Source of the DNA: Tuctoria greenei
Lineage: Eukaryota; Streptophyta; Magnoliopsida; Poales; Poaceae
Assembly: GCA_036927565.1 (NCBI GenBank)
Contig: JAYESD010000001.1
Coordinates: 279,569,560-279,633,559 of the forward strand
Direction: 5' to 3'
DNA length: 64,000 bases
How positions within the stretch are numbered: the first letter of the stretch is position 1; each line of letters opens with the position of its first letter. The notes under the pieces are model-generated. The model saw only the letters and a list, made by a program, of their open reading frames with translations. It was not told the DNA's origin and ran no database searches. Positions 31,895-43,300 of the stretch are shown here, piece by piece. The position numbers and the translations under genes were made by a program.

Positions 31895-34445
31895 GCCACT
31901 TATGCGTTACATTTCAGCAATTGACGAAGTGGTTGGCATGGTCCTGGTTGTGAAAAGACCAGAACCATCCCCAGTTCAGAAATCCAGACCCCTCCGGGAA
32001 GGTCCGAAGCTACCTGAAGGCGAGTCTGGGTCCCAGCCCCCAGACCCGGATCCTCGAGGTGAGACACCAGAGGATCAACCTCCTTCAAATGAAGGCGTTA
32101 CTGTTGCTGAACAAGAAGTTCCGGACCCTTCTGGGAAGGTCCGGGTCACTTCAGAAGAAGCTTCGGGTTCCTCTAGCAAGAACCTGGAGGTCCCCGAAGA
32201 AGGTCCGGACCCCTCCGGGAGGGTCCGGGTTGATGAGGAGGAAGCTCCGGGCCCCTCCGGGAGGGTCCGGACAGTCCAGCGCCCAGTGTACTTCATCAGC
32301 GAGGTACTTCATGACGCCAAGACTCGGTACCTAGAGGTACATAAGCTGCTCTACGCAGTTCTTATCGCCTCTAGGAAGCTTCATCACTACTTCCAAGCCC
32401 ACAAGATTTCAGTGGTAACTTCTTATCCACTGCATGCAATCTTGCATAACCCCAACTCTACCGGGAACATTGCAAAGTGGGCAGCGGAATTGACCGAGTT
32501 CAATCTTGAATTCGCCCCAAGACAAGCAATCAAGAGTCAAGCATTGGCAGACTTTGTGGCGGAATGGACCCCCCTCTCCATCAAATCCTGGGGGCCCTAG
32601 TGAGCAGAAACCGGAACCTAAGGTTCCGGTCTTCACTGAGCCTCACTGGACTCTCTACTTTGACGGCTCCGTGTAGAAGCAGGGGTCCAGAGCTGGAATC
32701 CTTCTCCTCGCTCCGACCGGGGAGAAGGTAAAATACATGGTTCACCTTGACTTCAAGGCGACCAACAACATGGCAGAATATGAAGTATTAATCTATGGGC
32801 TCAAGGTGGCACTATCATATGGTGTCAAGCAGCTGTTGGTAAAGGGTGATTCACAACTCGTTATAAAACAAGTCAAAGGTGAATGTTGCTGCAACAACCC
32901 TTAACTAGCTGCATATCTACTTGAAGTCCAGAAGCTTTAGAAGGATTTCAAAGTCTTGTATCTTTGCCATGTCCAGCGTCTCAACAACGCTGAAGCTGAC
33001 AATCTCTCGATGAAAGCTTCAACCGGAGCTCCAGTTCCCGACAGAACCTTCGTCCAGAGATTGTCAAGACCAACATCTCAGCCTGCCAAACTAAGCGAAG
33101 GGGGCGAGACCAGCACTTCGAAGCTGGTGGTCCTGATGGCCCTGTTACCATGGCGTCCATCAAGGGTCGTAAGTGCTGCAGGAAGCTCCGAGCAACCCAG
33201 CACGCAAGACTCAGAAGCTCAAGTTAGCTCCGATGCATGGATCTCGGAGATCCGGAGCTACTTGAAAGACAACATCCTTCCTGAAGACAATGTATCTGCT
33301 GATCGAATAGTCAAATTGGCTAAAAGATACACACTGGTAGAAGGGGATCTCTACCGGCGTGGTGTCAATGGTGTCCTAATGCGGTGCATTACAAGGGAAG
33401 AAGGCCGCAAGTGAGGGAACCATGCGTCTTCCCGCACGTTGGTCGGTAAAGCTTTCCGACATGGTTTTTACTGGCATATTGCACTCCAGGATGCAACCGA
33501 GCTAGTAAAAAATGTGAAGCATGCTTGTTCCATGCGAAGCAAATTCACACACCAGCTCAACCACTACAAATGATACCTCCGACACGGCCATTCGCCGTGT
33601 GGGGTATGGATATTTTGGGACCTTTCCCAAAAGCCGTCGGAGGTTACAAGTACCTGTATGTCGCCATCGACAAGTTCACCAAGTGGCCGGAAGCAACTCC
33701 AGTTGTGACAATAAACAAGCAATCAACTATCAATTTCTTGAAGTCCATAGTATGCAGATTTGGAGTCCCAAATAAGATCATAACTGACAACGGGACCCAA
33801 TTCACAAGCTCTGCATTCCAAGGATATTGTGAAGACCTCGGCATTCAAGTCGGCTATGCTTCCGTATCTCACCCGGCAAGCAATGGCCAAGCTGAGAGAG
33901 CAAATGCAGAAATCCTAAAAGGACTCAAGACGCGCACATATGAGCGTCTGAAAAAACATGGAGCCAACTAGATTGAAGAGCTTCTACCCACCTTGTGGGC
34001 AAACAGGACAACTCCAAACCGGTCAACTGAAGAGACACCCTTCTTCCTGGTGTACAGAGCTGAAGTAGTCCTTCCTCCGGAAATCACCTTGGGGTCGCTT
34101 TGGGTCCAGACCTTCGACGAAGCCATGCAGGACCAGCTCCGGCGTGAAGACCTTGATCTCATTGAAGAGGGAAGGTGCCGAGCAGCTGTTCGAAATGCAC
34201 GATACCGCCAAGCGCTCTAGCGCTATCACCAAAGGCATGTGCATAACCGACAGCTCGAGGAAGGTGATTTGGTGCTATGGAGAATACAAACTCGAGAAGG
34301 GTTAATCAAACTTTCCCCCAGGTGGGAAGGACCCTTTCGAGTGATCAAAGTATCTCATCCCAGATGCGTTCGCTTGGCAACCGAGGATGGGACACCGCTC
34401 CCTAATCCTTGGAACATTGAGCACCTCCGTAAGTTCTACGCTTAA
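31895..34445 (+). pseudogene. pol: A2 pol remnant: RNase H, archaeal RNase H, integrase
   Basis: Plus-strand Tat pol, homologous to A1 9550-7029, starting mid-RNase H at the C1 junction. The repeat insert (PDPSGRV-type peptides) is at about 31990-32275. The second RNase H (WTLYFDGS then KQGS after a TAG near 32674) follows, then integrase with WGMDILGPF (about 33600), ITDNGTQF (about 33780) and NGQAERAN (about 33885). Decay: stops near 32598, 32674, 32902, 32938, 33412, 33969 and 34218, and a small deletion around 33411-33414. The upstream gag and reverse transcriptase lie beyond the window's left edge. Confidence 0.92.
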
Positions 34446-35661
34446 TATCACGGAGGTGAGTCTGTAATTACATATGATGTATGTTATAGCGTCATTGTAC
34501 AGAGTCGGGTAGCTCCTCCGGTAGGACAACCAGACCTTTCTCGGAAGGTCCGCAAAGTTCAAGCAACACTTGACACAGTCTCAGAACTAAAAGTGTAGCT
34601 AGTTACCCTGGGTCAAATAAGAAATGCAACACACTTAGCTTGGTTTCGTACCCTAAGAGTGTACTTGTCTCCCCTGTACCCCGGACCTATAATGAAAGAC
34701 ATCATTATGTGAAAATAGACTCCACGTGCATTTATTTTGTACATGCTCATTCTTTTTTATTTTTCTCTTTCTTGTCTATAACAAAGTTGTGCAATTCTCA
34801 AGAAACTTTAGCTCAAACAATTCATATATAATTCAAGTTGCATTGTTAATTCTTTCAGGTCTTAACATTGTTGAATGGCCTACTCGCCTGAACGCCAAGC
34901 CAATCTAGGTCCAGAATGTGCTATCGACTTAGCCTGGTCCTGCACCCTAAGTACGCCACTCTACCTACACCTCGGCAGGCCTGAGTAAGGTGAGTCCAAA
35001 AAATGATCAGACCTGGAGAAAATAAACAAATGCACTTGATTGTATATAGAATTGCTGTCGACCTAAAATTTTTTTCGGGAATAGTAAGCCGCAAATGAGT
35101 TATAGATAAGAAATAGATTTTACTATTTTTCTTGACTTCAGTGTGCAGGAAAAATAAAAATCTCATGATGATGGTGGATGATGCCAGAGCTATCAAAGCT
35201 TCGACATCCCCTAAGGTGGGTCGCTGTCGATGTTTTAAACACTTATAGTAGGCGTCGCCGGAGCTACCAAGTTCCGACCAATCCAGGGGGCCAGCCGTCA
35301 ACATGAAGAAAAGATGGTAGAAGGACACCCCAATTGGTTCTGTTGTCGACGCTCTACGTGTTGACAGTGGTCGCTGCCGGAGCTACTAAGCTCCGACAAC
35401 CTTAGGGGGCCCCTGCTGTCGACGACTTCGGACCTATACTCTACAAGTTCGAAGCACTCAAGTCTTCAATAAAATGCTACATCCTTTTGGTACATGTTCG
35501 CAATCAAATTGTGTACATCTACTAGGGGGGCAAGTGAGACAAAGGTTGAAGACAAAAAATGAAATTCATAAATTTCTTGGATTTCATTCATCTGAAGACA
35601 AGAGTTTACAAAATTGGAGAAAAGAAGAGAAGATACAAGTGGGAGCTACAAGGATAAAGTC
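34446..35661. other. A2 untranslated region between pol and antisense gene
   Basis: Counterpart of A1 5767-7028. No coding. Two CGGAGCT...AGCTCCG-type hairpins near 35261 and 35379. Confidence 0.75.
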
Positions 35662-37429
35662 CTAAATTCTACGGAAGAACGAGGCGACCTTCTGGGCAAC
35701 CTTCGACACGCTGGTCTTGGCGGGATCTCCCTCTCCGTCGATGGGACCTTCAAGCACCGGATTTAGTGGGAAGTGAGGATCCCAACGTGTGTAGCACTTC
35801 AGCATGTACTCTGTGACATTCTTCGCCAGGGATTTTCCTTCAGTTTCCAACTGATCCACGATGACATCGCCCATCTTGTTGAGTTTGTTGCCAGCCGAGC
35901 TCAGCGCCTTCAATGCATGGTCCAGCTCTGGATCTGGATTGTCCGGACGCACGGGACTAAAGCACAGCGGCGTCAGCGCGTCATTGGATTTGCCCAAGAT
36001 GTCCCATACTTGTTGGGACTCCGGAACGCTTGAGCCTCGAATCTCCTCCATGGACCTCTTGGCTGTCGCAAGCTCCGAACCCTCCCGGGCAAGGCACTCG
36101 ACCTCCTTGGTGTACTGCTGAATCCTTTCAGCAACTTGCTTTTCAAGGTCACCAAGCTCCTTCTCCCGGACATGAATCCGGTTTCGGCGGTCAACCAGGT
36201 ATTTCTCCGGGCCTCGCACCTTCTTCTCCCTGGCAGTGACTTCGACCTCCCTTTTAGTAAGGTACTGTCCCCGCTACCAGGCCTTCTCCTCTTCGCTCTT
36301 GCAGCGCTCCTCCAGCTTCTGGGTGCGCTCTGCAAGTCTCTTGTCACTCAGAGCCAACCTTTGGGCGAGCTCCTCCTCCCTCTTCACGAGGTCATCCCTC
36401 AGCTCCAGGAGTTTTTGCTCTTCATCTTCGAGCTTTTTCTCTCGCTCCTCAAGAACCTCCCAGCGCTTGATGAGGCTTTCGTTGATGGTACTGAGCTTCT
36501 CCTGGCGATCATTCGCTGCTTCATTAGCAGCCAAGGCTTGTTCGTATATAGCCCGGGACTGATTGTCGAGGGATCGCACCATGTTTTCCCTCTCATCCAG
36601 CAGTTGGCCCCAGTACTCCATCCGGGCCTTCTCCCTCTTGACCCACTCCTTGTCGTCGGCCAACCTTGTTTGCGCCAGCTTGGTCTCGAATTAGAGCCGG
36701 TTGCGCCACCTCCTAAGGATTTGGCGCTCCTCCTCAAGGGCCTTGCTGTCGTGATAAAAGGCAAGCTAGACCTGACGAAGGCTGGAGCAGGCGTTGTCGA
36801 TGGATAACGACATGGGCATTGGCTCCGGACCTGCCAGGGTCCTCTCCACTAACTCCAGCGGGTTCTCCATAACAAAAATTGGGTCCCACTCTACAAGAGT
36901 GGTCCCTTGAGCTTCCGCGGCACTAGGGCCTCCCTCATGGAGTGCCTCAGTCGTCGCCGAGGAAGGTCCGACAATGGGAGCTTCTACCTCCGAAGTTAGT
37001 TCTGAAGGTCTCGCCGCCAGATCATCAGCAACTGTCCCTCAGGCAAAGGACCGATCGCTAGATCCGGGGTAGGCATTGAAGACTTGGCCGGAGCTGCGGC
37101 CACCTCCGGCTCCGACGCTTGTGCTTCCTCCACTGCCGGTTGAGGCACTGGTGCTTAGACCTCCATGGAGCCTGTCGATTCAGGCACCAGCGCTTCAACC
37201 TCCACCGGTTCAGGTGCCTGCACCTCCATGTCAACCGGCTCAGACACCGGAACTTCATGAACCTCCGGCTCTGCTGCCGGGGCTTCAGTAACATCCGACT
37301 CGAAGGCCAGAACTGCAGCTACCTCTGGCTCTAAGGTCGGAGCGTCCATCATCGCAACATCCAAAACCAGAGCTTCAGCCTCCGGAGCTGGTGCCGCTGG
37401 TACGTCTTCATTCCTGTGGTCTGGCGCTA
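35662..37429 (-). pseudogene. A2 antisense gene, C-terminal exon, cut by B2
   Basis: Homologous to A1 3900-5766. Read on the minus strand it ends at TAG 35662-35664 (VASFFRRI). The coiled coil occupies about 35900-36700 and the Glu-Pro-Ala repeat region about 37060-37429. In-frame stops lie near 36274, 36692 and 36768, and several small indels shift the frame. B2 is inserted at 37430 within the Glu/Pro/Ala-rich part; the gene resumes at 48026. Confidence 0.88.
37425..37429. repeat. Target site duplication of B2, left copy
   Basis: CGCTA directly before the left LTR, repeated at 48026-48030 directly after the right LTR. Confidence 0.97.
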
Positions 37430-40311
37430 TGTGACGCCCGGTTCCGAAAATGAACCAAACTAACGCATATGTGTGCCCAGGATGTTCACCACACATACAC
37501 GAGTGAAATCACAAAAGGATATACAGAAAATTACCACAGCTCAAATTATTAAATAAGTACTCTTATTACACAATTCATTAAATCCTCGAATACAAGCTCT
37601 AATGAATATTAATGACAAGTTCAACTAATGCAGCGGAAATAAACTAATTAAACAACTAAGCAAACTAAGCAACTATGCAGCATAAGCGACAGGGTATGTA
37701 TATGCGCAGCTCCAATCAACACCACAGGCAAAGCTGACGGTAGACACGGCCTAGAACTCCGCATTATCGCCATTAAAATCCCAGTCCTGACCTGCAACTG
37801 TTGGGGTGGGGAATTGCAAGAGTGAGTACATGTCGTACTCAGCAAGTGTGGAAAGTATGACATGTGGCTGATTCAAATGACGACAATAATAATGGTAAAG
37901 TGCTGAAAAGTACGGTAAAACATTTGAAAAGCAATATATCTTATGTATGTGAAGTAAACCCATCATAATCATAAATGATATCATAATACCAAATCTGAAT
38001 TCATTACCATCATCAAAAAAAAATTCCAGATTTCACCATTGCCAATAACCATATTCATTACCAGAGATTAATCCATAACCATCCATAACCATTATCAAAC
38101 CATGACCATCCCAAATTCCAATTTCCCTCTAATCATGGAAGTTGTCCAGGTGCTCATAACCGGGAGCACGGCTATCATGATAGTTTTAATTAACACTCTG
38201 CAGAGTTTGTACCTCTTTACCCACGTGTTTGTGATTTCATCACCCTTCGGCGACTAAGAACCTCCCTTATGCCCATGACCCGTCGGTCATATTACACACT
38301 TCCGTTGGTGTGTGGCCAAGAGATCACAAAATAGCCTTTACAAAGGGATTACTAGCCTATTTAGACCCCACTGAGGTTTCACCGGTGGCGATGTCTCCCG
38401 CAGAGCACATCTTCAACCAAGGGCCCCCTCTTGAGCCATTCGGATCCCAGGGTAGTCCCACCAATCATCAACAAACCCAATCCAACTACCCCTTCCCCGA
38501 GCATCCGCAATGGTCCAAACAGCACTAGCAAAGCCCTAATTAATCAGCTACGCCGCACCCATAACTTGGCCTCGTGGTGGCACTGTAGTCCTGGCTTATT
38601 CTCGCATGAACCGGTCCTTAGATCTAAAGCAAGCAAACCACCATAACATCCAACCCATCCACATACCAGGCTTGCTCAGATCTTCCATTACCATACCATG
38701 TTTAATCCAGTTCATGTTAACCATAATCTCATCCATGCATAACTAAATTGAGTGATATAGTTGTTCCCATCCCAGTTGATTAAGCGAAGCAAAAAGTAAA
38801 AAGCCTTCCCGACTCTTTCTACCATAAATTCCAGGTGACAAGGGTGGTCAAACAAAACTAGTAAACTTCCTACCATAGGATTCCCATCAATTTGACACAA
38901 GCATGCAGTTTTGCAAACAAAACATTTATTTTAAAACAGGATCAATATGCTTCAAGGACACTTGCCTTGCTCTTGCTGTTGATTAGGGTCAAAGCCTTCA
39001 AACTCTTGATGCTGTAGATCCTCCGTGGCACTCTCTAGCGCAAATCCGTCTAATCCACACAATAAACACACAAAACAAGAAACACAATCAAAGAGTGCAC
39101 AAATATTACTCAACATGACATGACATGCATGATTGATGCAATGCAAGGTAGAACTTGTTACTAGATTGCTTTTAATGATCACTAACTAGTTCTAATAGAT
39201 TTTAACCAGTTTATACAGGTTTGGAGTTGATTAGATCAAATTTTAGAATTAATTCAACACAATTTAACCAGAAAGATCGGACTAGTCCGCTTGGGACCGG
39301 ACAAGTCCGCACTTGACGAGATCAGCAGATTAGGGTTTTCTAGATCGACGTGAATTTGGAGATTAGGGGTTGAATTCTCGTAAGGAAAAGAGAATAGAAG
39401 GTATACCAGGTGTTTAGAACTCCAATGAACCAAGAAACTTGGAGGTAACACTTGGATCTTGATGATCTAGGGTTTGTGATGAACTTGGGGATGAATTGGT
39501 GGTGAAGGACGAAACTTGGTGGAGATCTTGATCCTCCTTCGTTTCCTCCTCTTCTTCTTCTCGTTTGGGATCTTCTCCTCCCTCCTTGATGGTGGCTCCC
39601 CACGAACTAGGGTTTGGGTGGGTGGAAAAGTGGCAAATAGATGTCAAACCAAGGGGTGGGGTTGTTTATATAGAGGTGGAGGCTAGGGTTAGATGGATTT
39701 CGAGTTTTGGGATGAGTAGAGGCCGGTTTAGAGTCCCACATGGGCTCTAAAAGAGTTGGGCACGACGTCCCTAGGCCCACTTGACGTGAAACCCAAGAAA
39801 CAAGTCGTAAAACAAAAGGTCAATCTCGGAGTCACGAAATATCGGACAAGTCCGGACAGGACCGGACTAGTCCGAAGTCGTCCAGAGAGAAAATCGGACA
39901 AGTCTGGCCAAAAATCGGACAAGTCCGATCTTAGTCAGAAAGGAAAACGGACAAGTCCGCTGGAACACCGGACTAGTCCGGAAAAGTCCAGGGACTTAGC
40001 AAATTTTCAAGGATTCATGGAATATCGGACTAGTCCGCACAAAATCGGACAAGTCCGAAAGTTTCCAGAGCCAAAATCGGACTAGTCCGCAGCAAAAACG
40101 GACAAGTCCGTTTTTAGTCAGAGAGAAATCGGACTAGTCCTCAGTAAAATCGGACTAGTCCGCACTTTCCTGCGTTTTAAGTGCGGTTTTGCTCCAAATC
40201 AATTTTAAATGCTCCGAATCGATTTTAAACTCGTTCCTCTTGTTGTGGGCTAATGTTAAACATGTATATGAGTGCATGTAGGGCATGATGCATGAAAATG
40301 AGGGTGTTACA
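37430..40311 (-). mobile_element. B2 3' LTR
   Basis: TGTGACGCCC to GGTGTTACA. TATA box (CTATATAAAC, minus) at about 39664-39673; palindromes at 39278-39312 and a dense array at 39843-40162. The end of the gag-pol frame runs into its right end. Confidence 0.97.
39843..40162. repeat. Palindrome array in the B2 3' LTR
   Basis: Twelve units in 320 bp, mixing CGGACTAGTCCG and CGGACAAGTCCG with a few one-base variants; identical array at 47557-47876 in the other LTR. Linkers repeat GTC(C)AGAGAG and TTTCCAGAG. Confidence 0.93.
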
Positions 40312-43300
40312 AACCTACCCCCCTTAAAATGAATCTCGCCCTCGAGATTCGACGCGGAAGAGAAGAGATGGGGAAATTCCTTCTTGAGATCGTCTTCTAG
40401 CTCCCAAGTTGCTTCTTTTTCTGTATGGTGCTTCCATTGGACTTTACACCATCGAATCACCTTGTTCCTTGTGACTCTCTCCTTGGTTTCCAAGATCTTG
40501 ACCGGTTGCTCGGCATACGTCAAATCTTCCTCTAGTTCCAATTCTTCCATTGGCACTTGATCTTCCGGTACCCTCAAGCACTTCTTGAGCTGGGAAACGT
40601 GAAACACATCATGTACGTCTGAAAGATGAGCTGGCATCTCCAACTTATATGCTACTTCTCCTCTTTTGTCCAAAATCTTGAATGGTCCAATATAACGAGG
40701 TGCGAGCTTGCCCCTTATGTTAAACCTCTTATGACACCTCATTGGTGACACTTTGAGGTAAACAAAATCTCCTATTTCAAAGGCTAATTTCCTTCTCCTA
40801 TTATCCGCATAGCCTTTTTGCCTTGATTGGGCAGCCCTCAAGTTTCCACGAATTATTTGGACTTGCTTTTCGGCTTCTTGCAACACATCCGGACCAAATA
40901 CTTGAGTTTCTCCTGCCTCATTCCAGAATAAAGGTGTCCTACACTTCCTCCCATAAAGCGCTTCATATGGCGACATTTTCAAGCTTGCTTGGTAACTATT
41001 GTTGTATGAAAATTCCGCGTATGGCAAGCTTTTGTCCCAACTTTTCCCATGCTTCAAAGCACAAGCTCTTAACATGTCCTCCAAAATCTGATTGGTCCTC
41101 TCGGTTTGTCCATCCGTTTGAGGATGATATGCTGAACTAAAATTCAACCTCGTTCCCAAAGCTTCATGCAATTTTTGCCAAAATCTGGAGGTAAATTGAG
41201 AACCTCTATCCGAGACTATCTTCTTAGGGACTCCATGTCGACACACAATATGCTCCATGTATATTTCGGCCAATCGTGCAGCTGTATACTTGGTCTTCAC
41301 AGGGACAAAATGAGCTGACTTGGTTAAACGATCCACAATTACCCAAATTGAGTCATACCCGGACTGAGTACGGGGTAACCCAACTATGAAGTCCATACCA
41401 ATTTCTTCCCACTTCCATTCCGGAATCTTCAACGGTTGCAATAATCCGGCTGGCCTTTGATGTTCCGCCTTGACTCGTTGGCACACATCACATAATGCTA
41501 CATATTCAGCTATGTCCTTTTTCATGCTATCCCACCAATAACAAGTCTTCAAATCCTTGTACATCTTCGTACAACCAGGGTGAATTGAGTATGGCGAGTC
41601 ATGTGCCTCCTTTAATATTGTCTCCCGAATATGCTTTACATTAGGCACAACGATTCTCTTTCCAAGCCATAAGGTACCATGTTCATCCTCGTCAAATCTG
41701 AATTCTCTCCCTTCTTCGATCCTTTCCTTGATTTCCTTGATATCCTCATCCGTGGTTTGTGCTTCTCGAATTTCTTGCTCTAAGGTTGGATTTAACTCCA
41801 TCATCTCCATCTCATTTACAAACCCGAGGTTCAACCTTTCAAACTCCTTACATAACTCGAACGGTAACTCTCGAACGGTAAGTTGATGACTTACTCCTTT
41901 CCTACTCAAAGCATCGGCCACTACGTTGGCTTTTCCCGGATGATAGTTGATCCCCAAATCATAATCTTTGATGAGTTCCAACCATCTTCGTTGCCTCAAG
42001 TTCAGATCCGTTTGTGTGAAAATATACTTCAAACTCTTATGATCCGTGTAAATCTCACACCTATGTCCAAGAATATAGTGTCTCCAAACCTTCAATGCAT
42101 GTACCACGGCTGCTAGTTCAAGATCATGCGTGGGGTAATTCTGCTCATGTTTCTTCAATTGTCTCGACGCATAGGCGACCACTTGACCTCCTTGCATCAA
42201 TACACATCCAAGCCCTTGTCTTGATGCGTCACAATAAATGTCAAAACTCTTGCTTACATCTGGCAATACCAAAACTGGGGCTGTTGTCAACCTCTTCTTC
42301 AACTCCTCAAAACTATTCTGACAAGCTTCAGTCCATTGGAACGCCTTTCCCTTCATTAGCAACTCCGTCATAGGCTTGGCTATCTTGGAAAAATCCTTGA
42401 TAAACCGACGGTAATATCCAGCCATCCCAAGGAAACTCCTTATTTCCTTGACGTTTTGCGGCGGATCCCACTTCAACACATCCCTCACTTTACCGGGGTC
42501 AACCGATACTCCTCCTCCGGAAATAATATGGCCTAAAAATGGCACCTCTTTCAACCAAAACTGGCACTTGTTGAACTTGGCATACAATTGATGCTCCTTC
42601 AATTTCTGCAGCGTAAGCCTCAAGTGTTCCTCATGTTCCTTCTCATCCTTCGAGTAGATCATAATATCATCAATAAACACCACAACGAACTTATCTAAGT
42701 ACTCCATGAAGACCTTATTCATGAGGTACATAAAGTAGGCAGGTGCATTTGTCAATCCAAAAGACATCACGGTGTACTCATAAGATCCATACCGTGTCCT
42801 AAAAGCTGTCTTGGGTATGTCCGATGGTCTAATCTTCATTTGAAAGTATCCCGACCTCAAGTCAATCTTAGAGAAGACACAAGCACCCTTCATCTGATCA
42901 AACAAGTCTTCTATGCGTGGCAAGGTGTACTTGTTCTTGATTGTTACCTCGTTGAGAGCTCGGTAATCCACGCACATCCTTTGGGATCCATCCTTCTTGT
43001 CCACAAATAGAACGGGCGCTCCCCAAGGTGAAGAGCTAGGGCGAATAAAACCCTTCTCTAGTTGCTCTTGAATTTGTTTCTTGAGCTCCGCTAATTCCAT
43101 AGGAGGCATTCTATACGGCCTCTTAGCTATAGGTGCAGTTCCAGGTATTAAATCAATAACAAACTCAATGTCTCGATCAGGTGGCATACCTGGCAACTCA
43201 TCCGGAAACACATCCAAAAATTCACATACAACCGGAATCTCCTCAATTGCGGCACCGTCTATATGATTCAATTCCAATTGCTTCGGTGCGGTTTGAGATG

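Noticed and set aside
39843..40162. CRISPR-like array (short palindromic repeats with spacers)
   Set aside because: Repeat units are only 12 bp, spacing is irregular (about 10-50 bp), linkers recur, no cas-like genes are present, and the context is a plant LTR.
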